64,000 nucleotides of DNA from assembly GCA_041946685.1 (NCBI GenBank), contig JBHGAV010000001.1:62001-126000 (forward strand), given 5' to 3'. Position numbers and translations under genes: made by a program. Source of the stretch: JBHGAV01 sp041946685 (GTDB lineage Bacteria; Acidobacteriota; Terriglobia; Bryobacterales; Bryobacteraceae). Under the pieces are notes generated by a model. The model did not search any database, had not been told where the DNA came from, and saw only the letters and a list, made by a program, of their open reading frames with translations. Shown one piece after another: positions 47,870 to 56,367 of the stretch. Positions within the stretch are counted from its first letter, which is position 1. Each line of letters opens with the position of its first letter.

Positions 47870-49894
47870 TTACATGATCGCCGTCGGCGGTGCGGGCTCG
47901 TCAGGGCTGCCGGCATTGGCCAGCGGCACTTTCACCATCAGGAATCCAAGGAAGATCAAGACCACAAAGCCGGCCCAGATCGACGGTGTCTCGAAGATCT
48001 TCGGCAGGGGCCATTCAAAGAAGCGGAAGGTGGCCACCAGGAGTCCAGCCAGCGCCTCTCCGGCGATCAGGCCGGAAGCCGTGAGGATTCCGGCGTTCTC
48101 CACTCGCGCCTTCTGGGCCTCGTTGAATCCCCCCTTCTCGCGCCGGCTGTCTGTGATCCACCGGATGACGCCACCGACGAAAATGGCGAATGTCGTCTCC
48201 AGCGGAAGGTACATACCCACGGCGAACAGCATCGGGCTCTTGACCTGAACCATGATCAGCGCCAGGCCCATGAAGATGCCGACCACGACCAGAGGCCAGG
48301 GCATATCGCCACCCACAATCCCCTGTGCGAGTGAGGCCATCAATCCCGCCTGCGGGGCGGACAGTTCCTTGTCCCCGAATCCGGTCCCGCCCGCGTTGAT
48401 GTTCCCCTGGTGGAGCACCAGCAGCGGGAAGTACAACAGCAGGCTGGCGACGAGCACGCCCATGAAATCGCCGATCTGCATGCTCCTCGGCCTGCCACCC
48501 AGGATGTGACCCACCTTGAGGTCCTGGAGCATCTCGCCCGCCACGGCCGAGGAGACACAAACCACCGCTGCGACGCCTAGAACCGCCGCCACGCCGCTCA
48601 ACCCCGTCACCCCCACGGCGACCATGAGCAAAGCTGCCACGATGAGCGTCGACAGCGTGAGCCCGGAGATGGGGTTGTTGGAGGACCCGATCATTCCCAC
48701 AAGGTTGCCGGACACCGCCGCGAAGAAGAAGCCGAGCACGATCATCACGGCCGCCGCGACAGCCCCTCCCACCAGTGTGCCCGTGAAGTAGACGTACAAC
48801 ACAACCATCGCGGCCAGCGTCACGACAAGCCCGCCGAACACCGTCTTCGCGCCAAGGTCGTGATCGGCCCTGGCCGTGGATTGCGCCTGGCTCCCGGCCT
48901 TCTTGAGATCGGAAACCGCCCGCTTCATGCCCACTGCCAGGCTCTTGCGCATCCGGAACAGCGTGTAGCCGGCGCCAACGAGCATTCCTCCCACGGCGAT
49001 AGGCCGCACAATGAATCGCCAAATCGCCGTGGCCAACCCCGACCAGGACTCATCCGCGGCGCCCGCAGGGAGCGTCGACTGGAGCTGAGGGCCCAGGAAG
49101 TACATGAACAGCGGCACCAGCAGTCCCCACGCCACCACCCCGCCCGAGAAGTTCAGCGCGGCCAGCCTCGGGCCGATGATGTAGCCGACGCCCAGGTATG
49201 CCGGGCTGATGGCCGGCGCCGAAGCCATCGTGACTCCGCCGACGCCCACGCTTGTTGCCTCCCCGGAGCTGCCCAGGCGAACCACGCTCCTGCCAAGCTC
49301 CCCAATCCGCAGGAAGAACTCCTTGCTGGCCGCGAACAACTGGAACACCCCGAGCAGGTAAGTCAGCGCGCCAACCCCCATGTTGCTAAAGAGGATCTTG
49401 GCCGCCTGGCTTCCACGCTGGCCTGCTTTGTGGATCTCGGATGCGGCGAGCGATTCGGGAAAAGGCAGCTCGCGGTCCTCGACCATGACGCGGCGCAGCA
49501 GGGTGACGAACAGGATGCCTAGTACCCCGCCCACCAGCATCAGCACGCTGGACTTCCAGTAGGCATGCTCGAAATCGAAGGACGGCCAGGCCTTGGCGAT
49601 CACAAAGGCCGGGATGGTGAAGATGGCCCCCGCCGCCACCGATTCGCCGATGGAGCCCACCGTACGCGCGATGTTCTCCTCCAGGATCGAGCCGCGCATC
49701 AGCCGCAGTACGGCCATGCTGATCACCGCCGCCGGGTAAGTGGCGGCGATGGTCATGCCGGCGCGGAGGCCGAGGTAGGCGTTGGCCGCGCCGAGAACGA
49801 CGGTCATGACCAGGCCGAGCAGGACCGCACGGAGCGTGAACTCCGACATCTTGAGGTCTTCCGGAACGTAAGGACGGTACTTATCTTCGCTCAT
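47870..49894 (-). CDS. OPT-family oligopeptide transporter
   Basis: The OPT family carries peptides or metal-chelate conjugates with protons. The ATG at 49894, with a GAGGGG site upstream, gives 674 residues and about 14 to 16 membrane helices. Family features include YRPYVPEDLKMSEFTLRAVL at the start, ANAYLGLRAGMTIAATYPAA and SPAYLGVGYIIGPRLAALNF. The gene diverges from the TonB receptor across 171 bases. The substrate is unknown. Confidence 0.93.
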   Translation of the reverse strand: MSEDKYRPYVPEDLKMSEFTLRAVLLGLVMTVVLGAANAYLGLRAGMTIAATYPAAVISMAVLRLMRGSILEENIARTVGSIGESVAAGAIFTIPAFVIAKAWPSFDFEHAYWKSSVLMLVGGVLGILFVTLLRRVMVEDRELPFPESLAASEIHKAGQRGSQAAKILFSNMGVGALTYLLGVFQLFAASKEFFLRIGELGRSVVRLGSSGEATSVGVGGVTMASAPAISPAYLGVGYIIGPRLAALNFSGGVVAWGLLVPLFMYFLGPQLQSTLPAGAADESWSGLATAIWRFIVRPIAVGGMLVGAGYTLFRMRKSLAVGMKRAVSDLKKAGSQAQSTARADHDLGAKTVFGGLVVTLAAMVVLYVYFTGTLVGGAVAAAVMIVLGFFFAAVSGNLVGMIGSSNNPISGLTLSTLIVAALLMVAVGVTGLSGVAAVLGVAAVVCVSSAVAGEMLQDLKVGHILGGRPRSMQIGDFMGVLVASLLLYFPLLVLHQGNINAGGTGFGDKELSAPQAGLMASLAQGIVGGDMPWPLVVVGIFMGLALIMVQVKSPMLFAVGMYLPLETTFAIFVGGVIRWITDSRREKGGFNEAQKARVENAGILTASGLIAGEALAGLLVATFRFFEWPLPKIFETPSIWAGFVVLIFLGFLMVKVPLANAGSPDEPAPPTAIM

Positions 49895-50065
49895 GGCGCA
49901 CCCCTCACAAACGGACATGATACCAGGGGGATGGCCAGCCGGTTGCCGCGGATTGGGCGGCCACGAGCCGCGCCAAAGTGCGCCGCGCCGCGGGTGGCGG
50001 TCAATTTCGCTTGCCGCGGAGTCACCATCCGGCCGATCCTACTGACCAGTGTGGAGGTCCTGCGT

Positions 50066-53000
50066 ATGTGCGGAATCCGGAGTGTCTGGTTGTCCATCCT
50101 CCTGCTCCTGGCGGCTTTCTCGCTCCAGGGGCAGATAACAGGCGAAGTCAAGGGGATTGTTACCGATCCGTCAGGAGCAGCCGTACCCGCCGTCAAGGTC
50201 CTGCTTACCAGCGCGGAGACCGGAGAAAGCCGCTCCGTTACAACCGACCAGGAGGGCCGCTTCGGATTTCCGCTGCTCAAGATCGGAGGCTACACGGTGG
50301 AGGTGCAAGCCCCCGGTTTCCGTCGTGCGGTTGCCTCGGCCTCGGTGCGCAGCGCGGAGATCTCTTCATTGAACCTCAAACTTGAAGTCGGCCAGGTCAC
50401 CGAGCAGGTCACGGTGACCGGCGCCGCCAGCCCGCTGGACACGCAGAGCGCCCAGGTCCAGGAGGCCTTCGAGGTCAAGGAGGTGCAGGAAGTTCCGGTC
50501 AATCGCAACTTGAACCTGTTCGCCGCCACCCTGCCCGGCATCGTCCCCGCTCCGGGCGGCTTCAACACCGGCAGCTTCGTCGCCAACGGCAACCGGGTGC
50601 GCGCCAACAACATCACCATCGATAACATCACGGCGACCGATATCTCCGTGGGCGGAACCGGATCCAGCAACAACAGCCCGGTGAACTTCTCCTCCGTCCG
50701 CGAGGTCAAGGTCATCACCAACAGCTTTAGCGCCGAATTCGGCCGCAACTCGGGCGCCCAGGTGCAGTACATCACCAAGTCCGGCACCAATGACTTCCAC
50801 GGCGAGGCGTACGAATACGTCCAGAACGACATCCTCAACGCGCGGGATTGGTTCGACCAGAGCGGCAAGCCCTCCGTCACGCGGATCAACCAGTTCGGCG
50901 GAGTGCTGGGCGGCCCGGTCATCCGCAATCGGACTCATTTCTTCGGATCCGCCGAGCGGTTCTACCAGCGCGGCGCGGGTTCGGCCCGCGTGGCCCAGGT
51001 TCCCACCTCGGCCATGATCGCTGCCGTCACCGACCCGACGTCGAAGAAGGTCTTGGACCAGTACAAACTGCCCGCCGCCACGACAACGTACGCGACCTAC
51101 GGAACGGTCCAGCAGAACGCTTCCGCAAAGGTCGACCTGCACCAGTACTCGGCCCGGTTGGATCACCAGTTTTCGGAAAGGGACTCCATTTATGGCCGCT
51201 ACGGCTTCGCCAGGAACCAGGGAACCAGCAGCAACAACACCTTCATACAGACCAACCTCGCCAACTTCGGTCTCGCTTCGACCAATTCGGTCTACAGCAT
51301 CAACCTCAACGAGACGCACATCTTCTCGCCGTCGGTGGTGAACGAGTTCCGTTCGGGTTTCGGGCGCACGTCGCCCATCTTCAGTGTCGATTCCACCGTC
51401 CCCCTCGGCCCGAGAATCGTCTTCACCAACGCCCAGGTGGACCGATTCGGCTCCTATGAAGGAGGTCCTCAGGGACGTGTTCAGAACACATACCAGGTCG
51501 GCGACACGCTCACCTGGACCCGCGGCGCTCACACCCTGAAATTCGGCGGGGACTTCTTCCGATACCAGGGCAACAGCTTCTTCGAGGCGCAGACTCGCGG
51601 CGTGTACACCTTCCTGAATTGGGACGATTTTGCGGCCGGAAGGCCCAACAGCTACACGCAGCGTTTTGGTCCCACACAGCGCGGGAACCGCAACTGGATT
51701 CAGGGGGCGTTCGTACAGGATGACTTCCGCGTCACTCCTTCGCTCACCGTCAATCTCGGCGCCCGGCTGGAGGTGTTCGGGCCGATCAGCGAGGTCAACC
51801 GCCTGACCTCCAACCTCAACTTCGACTGCCGCCAAAGCATGGGACTGGCGGGAACCGGGCCCCTCGGCTGTTTCAGCATCGGCGAGAACTCGATCGGATT
51901 GAACCGCTACATCCAGCCGCGAGTGGGCTTCGCCTGGAATCCAGGGCAGGGGAAGACCGTGATCCGCGGCGGCTACGGCATGGTCGCCGACTTCAACTTT
52001 CTGAACCCCGTCACCAACCAGCGCTTCCTGCCGCCGTTTGTGGTCACGCAGACCATTACCGGCATCCCCAACTTCTCAGGAACGAATAGCTGGGCCAACT
52101 TGATTGCGGGCTCCGCCGCCATCCAGCAGGAAGGCGCGGGGATGAGCGGCCGCCTCCGGACAGACGTCCTCAACTACGGGGACGTGAATCCTGCCATCGA
52201 CCCTCGCCTGAAGAACCCGCAGGTTCACCAGTTCAGCCTTGGTGTCCAACGCGAACTGCCGCAGGGGATCGTGCTGAAGATCGGCTATATCGGGACGAAG
52301 GGCAATTTTCTGCAAAGCGTGCGCCAGGTCAATCTCAACGCCAACCGGCCCCGCCCCGCCGTCGACCTGGCCGACGAAGCCGCCCGTACGCAGGAGTTCG
52401 TCGCCAGCTACAACGCCATGACCGGCGCCACGCAGCGTTCGAGCACGCGCCTCGACCCCCGCTTCAACCTGGTCAACTACTACGACAATTCCGGCAACTC
52501 GAACTACCACGCCCTCGAAGTCCTGGGCACCCGTTCGTTCCGAAGCGGCTATTCGTTCCAGGTGGGGTACACGATAGCCAAGTCTATCGACAACGTCTCC
52601 GACGGCCTCTCCAACATGCCCAACGACAGCGCGAATATTCAGGACCCAACCAACCTGCGCGGAAACCGCGGTGTTTCGGGCTTCGATGTGCCTCAGCGCA
52701 TCGTGGTCACTCACGTGTGGGAATTGCCCTGGGGAAAGAACCTCTCAAGCCCGCTTCTCAAGCGGATAGCGTCGGGCTGGTCCCTGTCCGGCATCTCGAG
52801 CTGGCGGGCGGGTTTCCCGGTCTCCTTTGACGCGGGCGCACGCCTCGGCGTGGCCAATATCTCCACCCTGATCACCGGCGGGATCATGCGACCCAATACC
52901 GCCGGTCCCGTCACGTTCGAGCCCAAGCCTGCCGGGAGCCCGGACGCGCCGCAGGGCCTGAACAACGATGCGGTCGCCGGGCGCCGCATTTCCACCTACG

Positions 53001-53284
53001 CCGAGAGAATCGGCCTGTCGCAGCCGCTGCTGGGGAACTTCGGCACGCTTGGCCGGAATACGCACCGCGCCATCGGCCAGGCCAACTTCGACTGGAACGT
53101 GTACAAGAACACGGCGATCACCGAGCAGGTGAGCGTGCAACTGCGCTGCGAGATCTATAACGTCTTCAATCACCACAGCTTCCAGGACGTGAACCGCAAC
53201 ATCAGCAATCCCGCGTTCGGCCAGTACACCACCCCGGCCCAGAGCCAGCGTTACCTCCAACTCGCGGCCGTCCTGCGCTTCTAA
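50066..53284 (+). CDS. Oar-like TonB-dependent receptor
   Basis: This outer-membrane beta barrel takes up large or scarce nutrients. The ATG at 50066 has GGAGG (50053-50057) eight bases upstream and gives 1072 residues. A signal peptide (VWLSILLLLAAFSLQGQ) is followed by a carboxypeptidase-regulatory domain (about 24-105; GIVTDPSGAAVPAVKVLLTS), a plug domain (about 115-230; FEVKEVQEVPVNRNLNLFAA) and the barrel, ending in RYLQLAAVLRF. Proteins of this type are abundant in Acidobacteriota. The substrate cannot be told. Confidence 0.93.
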   Translation: MCGIRSVWLSILLLLAAFSLQGQITGEVKGIVTDPSGAAVPAVKVLLTSAETGESRSVTTDQEGRFGFPLLKIGGYTVEVQAPGFRRAVASASVRSAEISSLNLKLEVGQVTEQVTVTGAASPLDTQSAQVQEAFEVKEVQEVPVNRNLNLFAATLPGIVPAPGGFNTGSFVANGNRVRANNITIDNITATDISVGGTGSSNNSPVNFSSVREVKVITNSFSAEFGRNSGAQVQYITKSGTNDFHGEAYEYVQNDILNARDWFDQSGKPSVTRINQFGGVLGGPVIRNRTHFFGSAERFYQRGAGSARVAQVPTSAMIAAVTDPTSKKVLDQYKLPAATTTYATYGTVQQNASAKVDLHQYSARLDHQFSERDSIYGRYGFARNQGTSSNNTFIQTNLANFGLASTNSVYSINLNETHIFSPSVVNEFRSGFGRTSPIFSVDSTVPLGPRIVFTNAQVDRFGSYEGGPQGRVQNTYQVGDTLTWTRGAHTLKFGGDFFRYQGNSFFEAQTRGVYTFLNWDDFAAGRPNSYTQRFGPTQRGNRNWIQGAFVQDDFRVTPSLTVNLGARLEVFGPISEVNRLTSNLNFDCRQSMGLAGTGPLGCFSIGENSIGLNRYIQPRVGFAWNPGQGKTVIRGGYGMVADFNFLNPVTNQRFLPPFVVTQTITGIPNFSGTNSWANLIAGSAAIQQEGAGMSGRLRTDVLNYGDVNPAIDPRLKNPQVHQFSLGVQRELPQGIVLKIGYIGTKGNFLQSVRQVNLNANRPRPAVDLADEAARTQEFVASYNAMTGATQRSSTRLDPRFNLVNYYDNSGNSNYHALEVLGTRSFRSGYSFQVGYTIAKSIDNVSDGLSNMPNDSANIQDPTNLRGNRGVSGFDVPQRIVVTHVWELPWGKNLSSPLLKRIASGWSLSGISSWRAGFPVSFDAGARLGVANISTLITGGIMRPNTAGPVTFEPKPAGSPDAPQGLNNDAVAGRRISTYAERIGLSQPLLGNFGTLGRNTHRAIGQANFDWNVYKNTAITEQVSVQLRCEIYNVFNHHSFQDVNRNISNPAFGQYTTPAQSQRYLQLAAVLRF

Positions 53285-53323
53285 GTTGTTGCGGGCGTTT
53301 TTGGGGAACTGCGAAAATCAGGG

Positions 53324-54817
53324 GTGTCCCCGAGAACGTGTCTGCTCCCCGCCCTGCTGGCGGCCATGACGCTGATAGCCACGGCCGCGGTGATTGAGGG
53401 CATTGTCGTCGAGAAGGGCACGGGACGTCCCGTGGCTCGCGCCAGGGTGACGCTTCAGTCGCTAGGGACCGGGGTCTCCTCACCCGCCGCTCTGTTCACC
53501 GATTCCGCAGGCCGCTTCTCGGTCCGGCAGCCGGCCGGCGGCGCGTTCCTTCTCACCGTGGACAAGCGAGGGTACGCTCCCTCCCATTACGGGCAGAAAC
53601 GCTGGGATGGACCTGGAACCCCCATCGTCTTGGAGAAGGACACTCGTTTCGCGGCGGAAATATCGCTCAGCAGGCTTGGCGCAGTCTCGGGTGAAATCGT
53701 GGACGAGAACGGCATAGGAGTCTCCGACGTTCCCGTGTTCGCCTACCGCGATTCCCGTCCGCCGCGCCTGGCCGGCCAGGGGATGAGCGATGACCGCGGC
53801 AGTTTCAGGATCGCCGGACTTCAGCCGGGCAAGTACCGCCTCAGGACCGGGCCCAAAGAACTGGAGGACGGCACCGGCCTGCTGCCGACATACTTCGGCA
53901 ACACGGCGGTTGGCGAGAGCGCCAACACCGTTGAAGTCGCTCTGGGCGAGGATACGGGCGGAGTTTCCATCCGGCCTGTGGCAGGGACTCTCTTGCGGCT
54001 GAGCGGACGCGTCAGCAGACCCGGCTTCGCCTCCGTGATTCTCTACTCGGATCTGGGCCGGAGAGTCGCAGCGGTCGATCCGTCGGGGCATTTCACCTTC
54101 GGTGAGCTTTCCCCCGGAAGGGTTGAGCTCACCGCAGAGTCCGGGCGTGGCGAACTCGCCCAGGCCGCATACGCAAGCCTCTGGCTGAGTGGCGATGTCG
54201 AGGGGTTCGTGCTCGACCCCGCGCCGGTTCCAAGCGTCGAGTTCCGTTGCGAGGACACGAAGGCGGCGCCGCTCGTCTCCAGGGAGGTCACGCTCACACT
54301 GAGCAGGACTTCGTTTCCCGAGGAGCCGCGCACCGAGCAGCTAGCCTGCGGGAAGACGGCGCATACGGGCGTGGGAAACTGGCGGCTGGACATTTCCACT
54401 CCCGCCAAGTACGCCGTAGCCGGAGTGCAGATCGGGCGCCGGCCGGCCGCCTCGAACGAGATCCAGTTGCTGCCCGGCCAGCGCGCGGAAGTCACGCTGG
54501 TGGCTTCGACGCTGGTGTCCAGTTTCAGTGGGACGCTCCTGGGGACAAGCGGCCAGCCTGCCGTGGGGGCCATGGTCTTCCTGCGCGCGGCCGACGAAAG
54601 CCTGGCTCGCCGCGTCTACCGGAAGGATACTGCGAGGACCGACGCCGAGGGCAGGTTCGCTTTCACCGGCCTGCCGCCAGGCCGTTACAAGGTCACCGCT
54701 TCTTTCGATGTGCAGAGAGCGGACGAAGTGGATTGGAGCGATCCGACTATGCGGGTCGTCGAACTCGAGGAAGGCAAGGAACTCACCGAGGACCTGAGAC
54801 TGCCGGCGCGCCCTTAG
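53324..54817 (+). CDS. Secreted carboxypeptidase-regulatory-like repeat protein
   Basis: The 497-residue product has a signal-like start (CLLPALLAAMTLIATAAV) and several Ig-like beta modules related to carboxypeptidase regulatory domains: GIVVEKGTGRPVARARVTLQ near 25-44, GEIVDENGIGVSDVPVFAYR near 125-144 and GTLLGTSGQPAVGAMVFLRA near 405-424. There is no catalytic domain. It follows the TonB receptor by 39 bases, so a surface or periplasmic binding role is likely. Its stop overlaps the convergent aldehyde dehydrogenase stop (TTAG). Confidence 0.85.
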   Translation: MSPRTCLLPALLAAMTLIATAAVIEGIVVEKGTGRPVARARVTLQSLGTGVSSPAALFTDSAGRFSVRQPAGGAFLLTVDKRGYAPSHYGQKRWDGPGTPIVLEKDTRFAAEISLSRLGAVSGEIVDENGIGVSDVPVFAYRDSRPPRLAGQGMSDDRGSFRIAGLQPGKYRLRTGPKELEDGTGLLPTYFGNTAVGESANTVEVALGEDTGGVSIRPVAGTLLRLSGRVSRPGFASVILYSDLGRRVAAVDPSGHFTFGELSPGRVELTAESGRGELAQAAYASLWLSGDVEGFVLDPAPVPSVEFRCEDTKAAPLVSREVTLTLSRTSFPEEPRTEQLACGKTAHTGVGNWRLDISTPAKYAVAGVQIGRRPAASNEIQLLPGQRAEVTLVASTLVSSFSGTLLGTSGQPAVGAMVFLRAADESLARRVYRKDTARTDAEGRFAFTGLPPGRYKVTASFDVQRADEVDWSDPTMRVVELEEGKELTEDLRLPARP

Positions 54818-56229
54818 CGCCAGGAAACAAGCTTGATCTCGGTCATCTCCTCGACCGCGTACTTGGGCCCTTCGCGGCCCATGCCGCTGAGCTTGACCCC
54901 TCCGTAGGGCATCTGGTCGAGCCGGTAGGCCGGCACCTCGTTGATCAGGAATCCGCCCACGTGGACCTTGCGAGCCGCGTGGAATGCCTTCTGAAGATCG
55001 CGCGTGTAGATGCTGGCCTGCAAGCCGTACTCGGACGCATTCACCCAGTCGATGGCCTCGTCCAGGCTGCCGGCTTCGTTGATGGCCACGACGGGGCCGA
55101 AGGCCTCCTTACACGAGATCTTCACTTCCGTCGGCACACGCTCGAGGATCGCCGGGTTCACGGTGGCCCTGCGGCGGGCGCCTCCGATGCACAACCTGGC
55201 TCCGGCCTTGGTGGCCTCTTCGATCCAGCCTTCGACGCGCTCGGCTTCCTTGACCGTGATCAACGAACTGATGTCCGTGGAAGGCTCGTGGGGATGCCCG
55301 ATCTTGAGCTTGCGCGTCCCCTCGACCATGCGCTCCAGAAACTCGCCATGGACGCGGCTGTGGGCGAAAATGCGCTGCACCGAGATGCAGACCTGGCCCG
55401 AGTTGGAGAAGCTGCCCCTGATGCAGCGGGGAACGGCGGCGTCCAGGTCCGCATCTTCCTCGATGATGACTGCCGAGTTGGAGCCGAGCTCCAGCGTGAC
55501 CCGCTTCATTCCCGCCAGGCTCCGTATGCGCAGGCCCACCTCAGGACTTCCCGTGAAGGTGATCATCGAGACTTTGGGGTGCGTCACCAGCAGATCGCCC
55601 ACCGTGCCACCGGGGCCCGTGATGACGTTCAGCGCGCCTTTCGGCAGTCCGCACTCGTCGAAGATCCCAGCCATCATCAGGGCCGTGACCGGAGTCGCCG
55701 AAGCGGGCTTGTGGACCACGGCATTGCCCGCGGCGACGGCGGGCCCGATCTTGTGCATCGAGAGATTGAGTGGGAAGTTGAACGGAGTAATCGCCGAGAT
55801 GACTCCCACCGGCTCGCGCAGGGTCATGCCCCAGCGGCCCTTGCCCGCCGGGGAGGCGTCCATCGGCACGACCTCTCCACACAAGCGGTGAGCTTCCTCG
55901 GAAGAGAACAGCAGAGTCTGCGCCGCCCGGTCCACCTCGGCCCGAGCCTCACGGATGGGCTTTCCGCTTTCGCTGCTGAGCGCCAGCGCCAGCGATTCGC
56001 TTCGCTCCAGGACCTTGTCGTGGGCTTTGCGCAGGATGGCGGACCGCTCGGCCAGCGTCATCTCGCGCATGACCGGCGCGGCGGCCCAGGCCGCTTCCAC
56101 CGCCGCCTCCACGTGTTCCCTGCCCGCCTCGTAGACAGTGGCGATCTCAGAACCGTCGTAGGGCAGTTCGACCTTCAAGGGCCGATCGGTGGTGACCAAT
56201 CTCCCCCCGATGTGCATCGGATATTCCAT
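54814..56229 (-). CDS. Aldehyde dehydrogenase (NAD(P)-dependent)
   Basis: This 471-residue enzyme of the ALDH superfamily oxidises an aldehyde to the acid. The catalytic Cys281 lies in NSGQVCISVQRIF, the general-base Glu in VTLELGSNSAV about 30 residues earlier, and the cofactor site in ITPFNFPLNLSMHKIGPAVA. It resembles lactaldehyde, succinate-semialdehyde and related dehydrogenases; the substrate is unclear. A REP-like hairpin lies upstream of its start. Confidence 0.92.
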   Translation of the reverse strand: MEYPMHIGGRLVTTDRPLKVELPYDGSEIATVYEAGREHVEAAVEAAWAAAPVMREMTLAERSAILRKAHDKVLERSESLALALSSESGKPIREARAEVDRAAQTLLFSSEEAHRLCGEVVPMDASPAGKGRWGMTLREPVGVISAITPFNFPLNLSMHKIGPAVAAGNAVVHKPASATPVTALMMAGIFDECGLPKGALNVITGPGGTVGDLLVTHPKVSMITFTGSPEVGLRIRSLAGMKRVTLELGSNSAVIIEEDADLDAAVPRCIRGSFSNSGQVCISVQRIFAHSRVHGEFLERMVEGTRKLKIGHPHEPSTDISSLITVKEAERVEGWIEEATKAGARLCIGGARRRATVNPAILERVPTEVKISCKEAFGPVVAINEAGSLDEAIDWVNASEYGLQASIYTRDLQKAFHAARKVHVGGFLINEVPAYRLDQMPYGGVKLSGMGREGPKYAVEEMTEIKLVSWR

Positions 56230-56265
56230 AACCCGGACAGTAGCAGATTCAGAGGAAGCCGGCAG

Positions 56266-56329
56266 CCGCTCCCTTACGGTCGCGGTTCGGTGCAGAGCGT
56301 TGCACAGAGCCGCGAGCGTCAGCGAGCGG
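56266..56329. repeat. REP-like imperfect hairpin
   Basis: The arms are 56266-56285 and 56310-56329 (CCGCTCCCTTACGGTCGCGG and CCGCGAGCGTCAGCGAGCGG). They pair in 17 of 20 positions around a 24-base loop with an inner TGCA/TGCA pair. It lies in the gap between the aldehyde dehydrogenase start and the glnE stop. The layout resembles dispersed palindromes of bacterial genomes; no second copy was noticed in this window. Confidence 0.5.
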
Positions 56330-56367
56330 ATGGCCCCTTCGCGCCGGGAGCTTCAAACGGGAGCCCG

